The notes under the pieces are model-generated. The model did not search any database. It saw only the letters and a list, made by a program, of their open reading frames with translations, and had not been told where the DNA came from. The translations under genes were made by a program, and so were the position numbers. Positions 35,870 through 44,700 of a stretch of DNA of 64,000 nt are shown piece by piece. The stretch spans positions 4,114,501 through 4,178,500 of the forward strand of contig NZ_JACHLY010000001.1 in the NCBI RefSeq assembly GCF_014204715.1, written 5' to 3'. How positions within the stretch are numbered: the first letter of the stretch is position 1; each line of letters starts with the position of its first letter. The stretch comes from Streptomonospora salina. Its GTDB lineage: Bacteria > Actinomycetota > Actinomycetes > Streptosporangiales > Streptosporangiaceae.

Positions 35870-36901
35870 GCCCTGTTTAAGAAGCCCTGGTTGATCGGGC
35901 TTGCCCGGCATGTCGGGACTGCGCACAAGCGAGGTCTCCGGTAAATGGAGCAACGACCAAGCAGCCCATCTACACGGAGACCTCGGTGGCCAGGGTACCG
36001 ATCGGAGGACGTAAAGACCTGACCGACAAGCAGTGGCGGGCCCTGAAACCGCTGCTGCCCCCGCGACCCGCAGGCGGGAGGCCGCCGACATGGACGCGGC
36101 GCCAACTGCTGGACGGCATCCGCTGGCGCACCCGCGCCGGTGTGCCCTGGCGCGACGTGCCCGAACGCTACGGCCATTGGCAGTCGGTCTACCATCTGCT
36201 GCGGAGCTGGCAGCGCGCCGGGATCTGGGCGCTGATCGCGGCCAAGCTGCGGGCCTGGACCGATGCCGCCGGGCTCATCGGCTGGACGGTCGCGGTCGAC
36301 TCCACCACCTGCCGTGCCCACCCCCACGCCGCCGGGGCGCGCCGCCGTCCCGGCCGCCAGGCCGAGCCGCCCGGCGACGAACCCGGCGACCACGCGCTGG
36401 GGCGTTCGCGCGGCGGGTTCTCCACCAAGCTCCACCTGGCCGGAGAGCAGCACCGCAAACCGCTGTCGGTGGTATTGACGGCGGGCCAGCGCGGTGACAG
36501 CCCGAAGTTCGCGCGGGTTCTGGAGCGCATCCGTGTGGCCCGCTCCGGGCCGGGGCGCCCGCGTATTCGGCCCGAGCGGGTGTTGGCCGACAAGGCCTAC
36601 TCCTCGCGGGCCAACCGGGCCTACCTGCGGCGGCGCAAGATCCCGGCGACCATCGCCGAGCCCCGCGACCAGCGGTGCCATCGCAAGGCGAAGGGGTCGG
36701 CGGGCGGCCGGCCGCCGAGGGTGGACCGACAGGCGTATAAGCAGCGCCACGTGGTGGAGTGCGGGATCGGGCGGCTCAAGCAGTTCCGTGCTGTGGCCAC
36801 CCGCTTCGACAAGCTCGCCCTGCGCTACGAGGCCACGATCCAGGTCGCCGTGATCGACATCTGGCTGCGCGACCTCGCAGCGACACCTTCTTAAACAGGG
36901 C
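35870..36901 (+). mobile_element. IS5-family insertion sequence, complete
   Basis: The ends are perfect inverted repeats GCCCTGTTTAAGAAG (35870-35884 and complement at 36887-36901), flanked on both sides by CTAG (35866-35869, 36902-36905). 1032 bp. It interrupted the tyrosine integrase gene. Intact ends plus an intact transposase make it a candidate active element. Confidence 0.9.
35986..36894 (+). CDS. IS5-family transposase, intact
   Basis: 302 residues in a single frame: DLTDKQWRALKPLLPPRPAG, TRRQLLDGIRWRTRAGVPWR, TVAVDSTTCRAH (first Asp), GFSTKLHLAG, VLADKAYSSRANRAYLRRRK (second Asp) and HVVECGIGRLKQFRAVATRF (Glu). This is the IS427-type layout. All three catalytic residues are present and there is no frame disturbance, so it should be functional. 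Confidence 0.93.
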   Translation: MARVPIGGRKDLTDKQWRALKPLLPPRPAGGRPPTWTRRQLLDGIRWRTRAGVPWRDVPERYGHWQSVYHLLRSWQRAGIWALIAAKLRAWTDAAGLIGWTVAVDSTTCRAHPHAAGARRRPGRQAEPPGDEPGDHALGRSRGGFSTKLHLAGEQHRKPLSVVLTAGQRGDSPKFARVLERIRVARSGPGRPRIRPERVLADKAYSSRANRAYLRRRKIPATIAEPRDQRCHRKAKGSAGGRPPRVDRQAYKQRHVVECGIGRLKQFRAVATRFDKLALRYEATIQVAVIDIWLRDLAATPS

Positions 36902-36959
36902 CTAGGCCCAATGCCGTTCAGTTAAGGGATCAGTTCGTAGGTCAACCCTGCCCGCATGC

Positions 36960-37300
36960 AGAAGGGGCCCTTGGTACAACGGTCGTCTCTCTCACCACGA
37001 CTGCACCCAAGGAGCCCCTTGCCCAGCAATTGTGCCCCGCCCCGCCCCATCCCCACCGCCGCCGACATCTTCGCCCCCGGCCACCTGGGAGAGCTCATCC
37101 AGATCATGCCCTGCGAGCTGGTCGACGCCGCCCTCACCGAACCCCGGAGACACGAGCAGCGCCGAGACGCCTCCTGCCCGCCCGGCTCGTGGTCCACCCA
37201 CCGCTTCCGCGGCCTCCTCGTGTGCGCACTGGACGGCACCCTGCTGGAGGTGCCCGCCACCACGGCCAACCGCGCCCGCCACCGCACACTCGGTCAGGCA
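36960..37300 (+). pseudogene. IS4-family-like transposase, N-terminal fragment
   Basis: Reads PTAADIFAPGHLGELIQIMP followed by CELVDAALTEPRRHEQR and, after a deletion, FRGLLVCALDGTLLEVP, which contains the first catalytic Asp of IS4-type transposases. It ends where the ParB-domain regulator gene begins on the other strand. Too short to act. Confidence 0.65.
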
Positions 37301-38223
37301 GATTTCACATCCTCCTCGTCATTCTCGATCCTGCGGACCGTGGACGTCCACAACGAAACACAGCCCTGGGCTGCCTGGCCAAGCATCGGGCGAGCATATT
37401 CCGGCACGGCATGCAGAATTTTTTGCCATTCCTCGTCTTCCACGTCATGCAAGCTGAGGATCCGTAGCAGGAGCCTACCGTGCTCGCTGTAGCGCATTGC
37501 CGGATCAGACCGGAGCGTGCGCATGGCCCTACGCCAGTTGTGCTGTCCCTGGCTCTCTTTCAACGCATCCGCTTGACGCTCATCCGCCGCTCCGACTGGA
37601 ACCGGTGCCTCATTAAATAACAGCCGACGCCGCACGTCCCGCACAGTTTCCGGGGAAACTCCCGAGGCACGCGCCACCTGCCGAAGGGACTGCTCAGGGT
37701 TCGCCTGGATGAGCTCAGCAGCACGCTGCCGCCCCACAGAGGAATTCACTGGTCGTACGCGCCCGTCCTGTCCCACGCGACTGCCCGGGTCACCACCCTT
37801 CGCCCGGCGAAGGTTACCCACTGTTTTAGGACTGATTCCGGCCACACGCGAGATGCGCCGATCCGCCCAATCTGGATGTATATCGATGATGCGCAAGCAG
37901 GCAGCCTTGCGCTCCTCCAGGGACAACGGCAGTCCATGCGACACGTTTGTCCAGACGGCAAACACGAACGCTTCGGATTCAGTCCCTTTGAAGACTTTCG
38001 CCCTAATTTTTTTACATCCGCGCAGCTTCGCAGCACGGAGGCGATGCACACCGTCTATCAGCTGCATGGTTTCAGCATGCACCAGGATCGGTGGCAGCGA
38101 ATCGAATATCTCCGCCAACAGGCGTACATGCTCTGGATCCTCGCCACCATCCCGTAGAGAGCCCACCTCGCACACCTTGTCAAGCGACACTTCGATCGTT
38201 TCAGTTCCCAACATGTGATCCAT
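37294..38223 (-). CDS. StrR-like pathway regulator with ParB N-terminal domain
   Basis: 309 residues. The first ~100 form a ParB/sulfiredoxin-type domain (SLDKVCEVGSLRDGGEDPEH, LPPILVHAETMQLIDGVHRL, AFVFAVWTNVSHGLPLSLEE). A helix-turn-helix follows (DWADRRISRVAGISPKTVGN), and a second HTH-like segment lies at ~170-195 (SLRQVARASGVSPETVRDVR). This is the layout of StrR/NovG-type activators in antibiotic clusters, which bind palindromes upstream of biosynthetic genes. ATG 38223 was taken; ATG 38214 is also possible. It lies between the sugar block and the phenazine genes and is the best candidate for the cluster's own activator. GC is lower than in its neighbours. Confidence 0.8.
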   Translation of the reverse strand: MDHMLGTETIEVSLDKVCEVGSLRDGGEDPEHVRLLAEIFDSLPPILVHAETMQLIDGVHRLRAAKLRGCKKIRAKVFKGTESEAFVFAVWTNVSHGLPLSLEERKAACLRIIDIHPDWADRRISRVAGISPKTVGNLRRAKGGDPGSRVGQDGRVRPVNSSVGRQRAAELIQANPEQSLRQVARASGVSPETVRDVRRRLLFNEAPVPVGAADERQADALKESQGQHNWRRAMRTLRSDPAMRYSEHGRLLLRILSLHDVEDEEWQKILHAVPEYARPMLGQAAQGCVSLWTSTVRRIENDEEDVKSA

Positions 38224-38630
38224 TACTAAAATTCCCCCAAGTTCTCGAGAAACGTGGCCTAGGAATCATAAGTAGCGCCATCCAGGGCGAATCCACGAGA
38301 GAGCAGGCACTCTTCCCAAGGAGATGACCCCCGTCAATTCCTTTCACTCGTAAAATTTTATCAATTCGCTCCTCAAATTCACTAATTCGCAACCGAATCG
38401 ACACATCTGAACAAGTTGGATCCTACCGTAGGAAGCAGCGTAGTGCTATAGCATGTGTTTGTCGCGTGACCGCCATCCAGCTACCGGCCGACAATCTGGT
38501 TCAGGGGTCGCCACTGCTTCTGCTCGGGTTATCCGGAGCTAGAGGTTCCGCCGTTGTGACCTCCCGAAATGCGGCAGGCAGTGCCGGTAGCAGAGGGAGC
38601 GACGCACCGGCAATACGGTTTCGACACAGT
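38224..38630. other. Upstream region of the StrR-like gene
   Basis: About 400 bp. The half nearest the regulator (38224-38420) is AT-rich and should contain its promoter. No gene or clear palindromic operator was recognised. Confidence 0.35.
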
Positions 38631-39527
38631 GAGCTGATTTCATCCTGAGTGTCCAGGTCACAGCCCCGTACCGGCCCGGCGAAACCGCCCCTGACACAAA
38701 GAAGTCCCTGGTAAGTGAGTTAACGACCAAGAAAACCGTCACCAGGGACTCCGATGCTGTTCTACCGCGCCTGCCTGCCGTTGTCACGCCGGACGCTGAA
38801 CCTCGCCGCCCGCACCATCCGCAACCACCGCCGGGAGGCCCGTTCTCGGTGGCGCCGCTCGGATGCGGCCCAGCAGGCCCTGCTCGTGCTGGTCCACCTG
38901 CGCAAAGGCGAGACCTTCGCCGAGATCGGGGCCGGATTCGGCGTCGGGACCACCACCGCCTTGCGCTACGTCCGCGAGACCACCCGTCTGCTCGCCGACC
39001 AGGCCCCGGGCCTGGAGCACGGACTGCGCCGCATCCGCAAACAGGGCTGGGATCACGTGATCCTCGACGGAACGCTCATCGCCTGCGACCGCCTGGCCGC
39101 CGATCGGCCCTTCTACTCCGGCAAGCACCGCCACCACGGGATAAACACCCGGGTCGTCGCCGATCCCACCGGCGATCCGGTGTGGGTCTCCGGCGCGCTG
39201 CCGGGCGCCGTGCACGACACCCGCGCCGCCCGCGTGTGGCGCATCGGCGACCGCATCGCCGCCGCCGGCCTGTTCGGGCTGGGGGACCAGGGGTATGCGG
39301 GCTGTTCGCCGGCGGTGCTCACTCCGTTCGAAGGACGTGACAAGCCGGAGTGGAAGAAGGAGGCCAACCGCACCCACGCCCGCCTTCGCAGCCCGGGCGA
39401 GCGGGCCATGGCCCAGCTCAAGAACTGGCGGATCCTGCGCCGCCTGCGGTGCTGTCCGCACCGCGCCACCGACATCGCCCGCGCTGTGCTGGTCCTTCAA
39501 CTACACGAAGCACGATGAAAAGGGCTC
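38631..39527 (+). mobile_element. IS5-family insertion sequence, complete
   Basis: The left end GAGCTGATTTCATC and the right end GATGAAAAGGGCTC are imperfect inverted repeats. AGT flanks both sides (38628-38630 and 39528-39530), a 3-bp duplication as in the ISL2/IS1031 group. 897 bp, with one intact transposase. Confidence 0.75.
38754..39518 (+). CDS. IS5-family transposase (HTH plus DDE_4 type), intact
   Basis: 254 residues: an N-terminal HTH (AQQALLVLVHLRKGETFAEI, GFGVGTTTALRYVRETTRLL), then VILDGTLIACDRL (first Asp), VSGALPGAVHDTRAARVWRI (second Asp region), GDQGYAG, and NRTHARLRSPGERAMAQLKNW with the last acidic residue. This is the IS112-like branch of IS5. The frame is uninterrupted, so the element may be mobile. 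Confidence 0.92.
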   Translation: MLFYRACLPLSRRTLNLAARTIRNHRREARSRWRRSDAAQQALLVLVHLRKGETFAEIGAGFGVGTTTALRYVRETTRLLADQAPGLEHGLRRIRKQGWDHVILDGTLIACDRLAADRPFYSGKHRHHGINTRVVADPTGDPVWVSGALPGAVHDTRAARVWRIGDRIAAAGLFGLGDQGYAGCSPAVLTPFEGRDKPEWKKEANRTHARLRSPGERAMAQLKNWRILRRLRCCPHRATDIARAVLVLQLHEAR

Positions 39528-39992
39528 AGTCCCTGCAGTCGTTGAGCACTGAACCTCTTTCATCGTTATGGGGCAGGCCCGGTTCGGAGGGCGAGCCGTG
39601 GAAACCTGTAGTGAGTGATCACGGCAAGGCGCCACGGTCCGACCCTACTGTCCAAGCGCTGCTGAAATGCAGTTGGACAGCAAGCTCCGCCCCCGTCTGG
39701 CATGACGGTTGCAGACGTCCGGTCGTGTCCCTCGACAAGTTTTCCGATTCTCTGTAAAGATTGCGTCAACTCACCACGACATCAAGTAGATCCCGCAGTT
39801 GCCGCTCTTGATCATTCTGGTCCGATCGCGCCATTCGCAACCAAGCGCTTCCGGTAGTTCCAGTACTGAAACGCTGGGAACACCACCAGGAAGGGAACGG
39901 GACAGCATGTGGCGCCGCCCCCACATGCGGTAGGCCGCCGACCGTGCTGTACCCGACTGATTCCCGGTATCCACGTCTAGTTTTGGGGACAC
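39528..39992. other. Intergenic region before the glycosyltransferase
   Basis: About 465 bp without a supportable gene. It should hold the promoter for the long plus-strand run that starts with the glycosyltransferase. I could not identify a -10/-35 pair or a StrR-type palindrome with confidence. Confidence 0.3.
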
Positions 39993-41162
39993 ATGCGTGC
40001 GCTCTTCCTTCCGTTCACCGGTGTGGGACAAGCATTCCCCGTGGTCCCGCTCGCGTGGGCCTTCCGCGGGGCCGGCCACGACGTGCTCGTCGCGACTACC
40101 GGCGATGGCCTGGCTGTCAGCGAGGCCGGTCTGCCGGTCGTCGATCTGGCTCCGGGGCGCGACTCGCTCTCCTTCTACATCGAGGCCGCGGAACGCCGAC
40201 CGGACCTCGCAGCGCTACAGCGGCCAGGTGGAGAAGTACGTGGGCTGGACGAGTCGGCAGAGCTCTATGCCGAGGTCACCCGCACCATCGTTGTCCAGAC
40301 GGTGGGGCTGGCCCGCTCCTGGGCACCCGACATCATCATCGCGCCTGCGAACAACGCCGCCGCACTGGTTGCTGCCGCTGCTACCCGTGTTCCGGCAGTG
40401 TCACTGGGCGTCGGCCTCGGTCGGACGACCGGCCTCGCACAGGAGTTGCATGCGCGACTGGTGCCGGTCTTCACAGAACACGCGACGGGTGACCTTCCGG
40501 CACTGCTGAACCTGGATGTCGCGCCACCCAGCATGCTCGACGGTCCGCCCGACGGCCGCTCGATGCGCTATGTGGCCTACAGCGGCGGCACTGTGCTTCC
40601 CGCCTGGCTGCGCCAACCGGACCGCCACCGCCCACGCGTCGCGATCACGCTGGGCACCGTGTCGGTGAAGACGGGGGGACTGCAGGCGCTGCACGCTCTT
40701 CTCGGGTCTGCCGCAGCCATCGACGCCGAATTCGTCCTGGCACTCGGTGATGTTGACCTCGATGTACTGGGGGAACTGCCCCCCAACGTGGTCCCGGCCG
40801 GCTGGGCCCCGCTGTCCGAACTCCTCCCCACCTGCACGACGTTGATCCACCACGGGGGAGGCGGAACTGCCATGTCGGCGCTGGCCGCCGGCACCACTCA
40901 ACTCGTCCTCCCCGACGGTGTGGACCGCCGCGACAACGCTGATGCCCTGCACGCCCGAGGGGTTGCCGTAGCGGCCCAGCCGGAAGACGTCGACCAGAAG
41001 GTCATCGAGCACGTCATGCACAGCACGGCCATGTCGGCCGCCGCTGCGGAAGTCCGCGCAGAGATCGACACCATGCCACCCCCCGCCACCCTCGTGCCGG
41101 TGCTGGCCCGGCTTGCTGACAGCGGCAGTGACGCCGGAGGGGCGCAGGCGCTCGGCCTATGA
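39993..41162 (+). CDS. Antibiotic-type GT-B glycosyltransferase
   Basis: 389 residues starting MRALFLPFTGVGQAFPVVPLAWAF, the acceptor-domain opening of GT1-family macrolide/aromatic glycosyltransferases. The C-terminal nucleotide-sugar site has PAGWAPLSELLPTCTTLIHHGGGGTAMSAL, with the HHGG-type motif that binds the dTDP diphosphate, then DGVDRRDNADALHARGVAV. It should transfer a deoxysugar from a dTDP donor to a small molecule. The rhamnose genes 11 kb upstream are the obvious donor source, and phzB starts 70 bp downstream, so the acceptor is probably the phenazine. The acceptor is inferred from context only. Confidence 0.9.
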   Translation: MRALFLPFTGVGQAFPVVPLAWAFRGAGHDVLVATTGDGLAVSEAGLPVVDLAPGRDSLSFYIEAAERRPDLAALQRPGGEVRGLDESAELYAEVTRTIVVQTVGLARSWAPDIIIAPANNAAALVAAAATRVPAVSLGVGLGRTTGLAQELHARLVPVFTEHATGDLPALLNLDVAPPSMLDGPPDGRSMRYVAYSGGTVLPAWLRQPDRHRPRVAITLGTVSVKTGGLQALHALLGSAAAIDAEFVLALGDVDLDVLGELPPNVVPAGWAPLSELLPTCTTLIHHGGGGTAMSALAAGTTQLVLPDGVDRRDNADALHARGVAVAAQPEDVDQKVIEHVMHSTAMSAAAAEVRAEIDTMPPPATLVPVLARLADSGSDAGGAQALGL

Positions 41163-41232
41163 CCGGAGCACACCGTCCGCCCGGCCTCCCGAAGGGAGCC
41201 GGAACATCCAACGACCGTTTGGAGCAGTGACC

Positions 41233-41718
41233 ATGGCAGGTACGTCAGCATTCGACCAGGACCTCGACCTTCGGAGTCACAACCGGGAAACCGTTGCGAA
41301 ATACATGGACTGCATCAAGGGTGAACTGCGCCTGGAACGCCACCATCTGTTCACCGATGACGGATCGGCCGGTCTGTACACCACCGACAGCGGGGAGCCG
41401 ATCATCTTCACCGGCCGGGAGAAGCTCGCGGCACACGGAGAGTGGTCGCTGAAGGTCCTTCCGGACTGGGAGTGGACGGACGTGCAGGTATTCGAGACGC
41501 AGGACCCGAACCGATTCTGGGTGGAATGCGGCGGTCGGGGCAAGATCCTGTTCCCGGGCTATCCAGAGGCAATTTACGAGAACCACTTCATCCACTCGTT
41601 TCTCCTGTCCGACGGAAGGATCAAAGAGCATCGCGAGTTCATGAACCCCATCCGCCAGTACCATGCGCTGGGGATTGATCCGCCACGTATCAAGCGTGCG
41701 GGAGTTCCCGCGGACTGA
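41233..41718 (+). CDS. phzB: Phenazine biosynthesis protein PhzB (PhzA/B family)
   Basis: 161 residues, the family's usual size. It starts DLDLRSHNRETVAKYMDCIK and has RHHLFTDDGSAGLYTTDSGE, WEWTDVQVFETQDPNRFWVEC, and ENHFIHSFLLSDGRIKEHRE with the Glu of the active pocket. PhzA/B is a small ketosteroid-isomerase-fold protein that promotes head-to-tail condensation of two six-carbon amino-ketone units made by PhzF, forming the tricyclic skeleton. A single copy is usual outside Pseudomonas. ATG 41233. It is the first phz gene; the 310-bp gap before phzD means that translation is not coupled there. Confidence 0.95.
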   Translation: MAGTSAFDQDLDLRSHNRETVAKYMDCIKGELRLERHHLFTDDGSAGLYTTDSGEPIIFTGREKLAAHGEWSLKVLPDWEWTDVQVFETQDPNRFWVECGGRGKILFPGYPEAIYENHFIHSFLLSDGRIKEHREFMNPIRQYHALGIDPPRIKRAGVPAD

Positions 41719-42028
41719 CTGCCGGTCCGCCTTCCGCAGCAGCCGCCCGGCCGAGGAATGCGAGACCACGCCGGCGGTGAACTCCCTTCGCCGTCCCCGC
41801 CCGTCCGGCCGGACAAGCCCCCATCCTCCTGCGATCAGCACCCACCGCATGGCCCTCGCGCACTTGCGGGGCCCCGCCGCCTCCCGTCGTCGTATCCCTC
41901 CGCGATATCAGAAGGAAATCCGCGTGGACGGAGAGCCACTGTCAGCGCGGTCGTGGTCCGCACGCACTTTCAGACCGCCCGGGGTACTCGACTTGCCCGC
42001 TCCCCGACACCGAAAGGTCATACCTCCC
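41719..42028. other. Gap between phzB and phzD
   Basis: 310 bp, unusually long for this tightly packed operon. An in-frame GTG at 41924 with AGAAGGA upstream could add 35 residues to PhzD, but known PhzD proteins begin where ATG 42029 does. It may hold an internal promoter or leftover coding DNA. No family is recognised. Confidence 0.35.
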
Positions 42029-42655
42029 ATGACGGCCGGCCTCCCGACCATCACCCCCTATCCCTTGCCGTCACGGGCGGCCCTACCCCCCAACACCGCT
42101 TCCTGGAGACCGGATCCGGAACGTGCGGTTCTGCTCATCCACGACATGCAGCAGTATTTCCTTGCGCCCTTCGAGGCCGGATTCCGCGACGAACTAGTCG
42201 GCACTGTTGCTGACTTGCGGGAGAAGGCCGACGCGCAGAACGTTCCGGTCGCCTATACAGCTCAGCCCGGCGACATGACCGCGGAGCAGCGCGGGCTCCT
42301 TCGCGATTTCTGGGGGCCCGGGATGCGCCGAAGCGACACGGAGCGCTCCGTCGTCCCCTCACTCACCCCGAAGCCGGGCGACTGGCAGTTCGTGAAGCTC
42401 CGCTACAGTGCGTTCTTCCGCTCCGATCTGCTTGACCGGATGCGCGCATCCGGTCGTGACCAGCTGATAATCGCAGGCGTTTACGCGCACATCGGCGTGC
42501 TTGCCACCGCTTTGGACGCATTCACTCACGATCTTCAGCCCTTCCTGCCCGCCGAAGCGCTCGGTGACTTCTCTGAGGCGGACCACAAGCTGGCGCTGGA
42601 TTATTCGGCGCGCCGGTGCGCGGTGGTCCTGCCGGCAGAGGAGGTTTTAGCATGA
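42029..42655 (+). CDS. phzD: Isochorismatase PhzD
   Basis: 208 residues, matching PhzD length. LLIHDMQQYFL carries the catalytic Asp, QFVKLRYSAFFRS the catalytic Lys, and GVYAHIGVLATALDAFT replaces the Cys-loop found in other hydrolases of the fold, as is typical of PhzD. It hydrolyses 2-amino-2-desoxyisochorismate to trans-2,3-dihydro-3-hydroxyanthranilate and pyruvate. Its stop overlaps the phzE start (ATGA), so the two are translationally coupled. The start was chosen by family length. Confidence 0.96.
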   Translation: MTAGLPTITPYPLPSRAALPPNTASWRPDPERAVLLIHDMQQYFLAPFEAGFRDELVGTVADLREKADAQNVPVAYTAQPGDMTAEQRGLLRDFWGPGMRRSDTERSVVPSLTPKPGDWQFVKLRYSAFFRSDLLDRMRASGRDQLIIAGVYAHIGVLATALDAFTHDLQPFLPAEALGDFSEADHKLALDYSARRCAVVLPAEEVLA

Positions 42656-44541
42656 GCGCCCAGCCCGTGGAGTTCCTGGAGCGACTGCTGAGCGAGCCGG
42701 AATTGCCCCCTTTCGCCGTCCTCCACCGCGCGGAGTCCCCCCTGCCCGGCACTGTGGACGTCCTCGTCGGGGAGATGTCCACCGTCGAGACGCTCTCCGA
42801 GGTACCGCTCGCCCGGTCAAGTAAGGGGAACGGGACTGGAGTCACGCACGACGTCTTGTTGCTCGTGCCGTATCGGCAGCTCGTCGAACGTGGCTTCACC
42901 GCCCCGGACGACGGGACCCCCCTCGTCGCGATGAACATCACCGACCAGGCAAGCGTGCCGCTGAAGGACGTGTTCCAACGTGTCCCCTCCGCCTCCGTTT
43001 CCTTCACCGGTGGGGAATTCGACACGACCGACGAGGAGTATGCCGAACTCGTCCGTCAGATCATGTCCGAAGAGATCGGAACCGGCGAGGGCTCCAACTT
43101 CGTCATTAGGAGGTCGTTCCGAGCCGATATCAGCGACTACTCGCCCAGGACCGCGCTGTCCCTCTTCCGGCTTCTCCTGGAGCAGGAGGCGAACGCGTAC
43201 TGGACGTTCGTCGTCCACACAGGCACACACACGCTCGTCGGCGCCACCCCGGAGCGCCACATCTCGGTGGATGCCGGAACGGCCGTGATGAATCCCATCA
43301 GCGGCACCTACTCCTACCCTCCGGGCGGCCCCACCCTGCGGGGGGTCACGGATTTCCTCGCCGACACCAAGGAATCCGACGAGCTGTACATGGTGCTCGA
43401 CGAGGAACTGAAGATCATGTCGCGCGTCTGCCCGGATGGGGGATTTGTCCTCGGTCCGTACCTGAAGAGGATGTCGCGGGTTGCGCATACCGAGTACTTT
43501 ATCGAGGGGAAGACCAACCGGGACGTTCGGGAGATCCTGCGGGAGACGATGTTCGCCCCGACTGTCGTGGGCAGCCCACTGGAGAATGCGACCCGCGTCA
43601 TCGCCCAATACGAGCCTGACGGCCGCGGCTATTACAGCGGAATCGCGGCACTGATCGGGCACGACGCCCGCGGGAATCGCGCACTTGACTCGGCCTTGCT
43701 GATCAGGACCGCGCAGATCGCTCCGGAAGGGCAGATGCGCCTCGACGTCGGTGCCACGCTCGTACGTCACTCCGTCCCGGACTCCGAAGTCGGCGAGACG
43801 CGAGCCAAGGCGGCCGGTCTGCTTGCCGCGTTTACAGAGAAGGACGATGTCCCCCTCGACGACCATCCGGAGATCCGCGCCGCCCTCGCCGCCCGGAACA
43901 CTCGGATCGGGGACTTCTGGCTGCGGGCGCCCAGCACGCGCAGGGATCAGCAGGATGACCTCATCGGTCTCCGGGCGCTGATCATCGATGCGGAGGACAC
44001 TTTCACCTCAATGATGGCCCAGCAGATCTCATCGCTGGGGTTGGAGATCGATGTCCGGCGCTTTGACGAGGCCTACGCGTTCGACAGCCACGACGTCGTC
44101 GTCATGGGGCCGGGCCCGGGCGATCCAAGGGACTTGGACGATCCGCGTATCGCACGCCTCCATCGGGACATCGGCGCACTGCTCGCCGAACGGCGGCCGT
44201 TCGTGGCCGTATGCCTGAGTCACCAGGTCCTCAGCCTGTGCCTGGGACTCGAGTTGACACGCAGAGAGACCCCCAACCAGGGCGTACAGCGGGAGATCGA
44301 GCTCTTCGGCGAGCGCCACTCGGTGGGCTTCTACAACACATATGTGGCCCTCAGTAAGGAAGACAAGTTGCTGTCGGACGATAGCGGGCCCGTGCAAGTC
44401 AGCAGGAACACGGACAGCGACGAAGTATTCGCCCTGCGGGGAGACCACTTCTCAAGCATGCAGTTCCACGCTGAGTCCGTGTTCACCCGCAACGGACCGC
44501 TCATCACAGCAGCAGCCATCCGCCAGGCGATGGGCCGATAA
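42652..44541 (+). CDS. phzE: 2-amino-2-desoxyisochorismate synthase PhzE
   Basis: 629 residues. The N-terminal chorismate-converting (MST) domain has LVGATPERHISV, MNPISGTYSYP, EELKIMSRVC, KRMSRVAHTEYFIEG and GYYSGIAALIG. The C-terminal type I glutamine amidotransferase has VVMGPGPGDPRD, AVCLSHQVLSLCLGLEL (Cys nucleophile) and SMQFHAESVFT (His/Glu). Ammonia from glutamine is used to convert chorismate into ADIC, the first committed phenazine step. The fused layout distinguishes PhzE from two-subunit anthranilate synthase. ATG 42652 overlaps phzD by 4 bp. Confidence 0.97.
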   Translation: MSAQPVEFLERLLSEPELPPFAVLHRAESPLPGTVDVLVGEMSTVETLSEVPLARSSKGNGTGVTHDVLLLVPYRQLVERGFTAPDDGTPLVAMNITDQASVPLKDVFQRVPSASVSFTGGEFDTTDEEYAELVRQIMSEEIGTGEGSNFVIRRSFRADISDYSPRTALSLFRLLLEQEANAYWTFVVHTGTHTLVGATPERHISVDAGTAVMNPISGTYSYPPGGPTLRGVTDFLADTKESDELYMVLDEELKIMSRVCPDGGFVLGPYLKRMSRVAHTEYFIEGKTNRDVREILRETMFAPTVVGSPLENATRVIAQYEPDGRGYYSGIAALIGHDARGNRALDSALLIRTAQIAPEGQMRLDVGATLVRHSVPDSEVGETRAKAAGLLAAFTEKDDVPLDDHPEIRAALAARNTRIGDFWLRAPSTRRDQQDDLIGLRALIIDAEDTFTSMMAQQISSLGLEIDVRRFDEAYAFDSHDVVVMGPGPGDPRDLDDPRIARLHRDIGALLAERRPFVAVCLSHQVLSLCLGLELTRRETPNQGVQREIELFGERHSVGFYNTYVALSKEDKLLSDDSGPVQVSRNTDSDEVFALRGDHFSSMQFHAESVFTRNGPLITAAAIRQAMGR

Positions 44542-44700
44542 CCACGCTACGGCTCACGGAGCACGCCGGATCGCCATCCCTCGGGGACGCGCCGCACCGG
44601 CGGCGGTCCAGGACGCTTCCGGTCACGGCAGGCCGCCCCTCGCCACCCCGCGTTGGCAGCCAATGCAATCCCACGCACAGGAAGCCTACGGAGTAGCTCC

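Noticed and set aside
41924-42028. N-terminal extension of PhzD from GTG 41924, which has a good ribosome-binding site
   Set aside because: Known PhzD proteins begin at the residue equivalent to ATG 42029, and the 35 extra residues are basic and low in complexity.
42652-44541. Anthranilate synthase (tryptophan pathway)
   Set aside because: Fusion with the amidotransferase, overlap with phzD and the following phzF and phzG identify PhzE.
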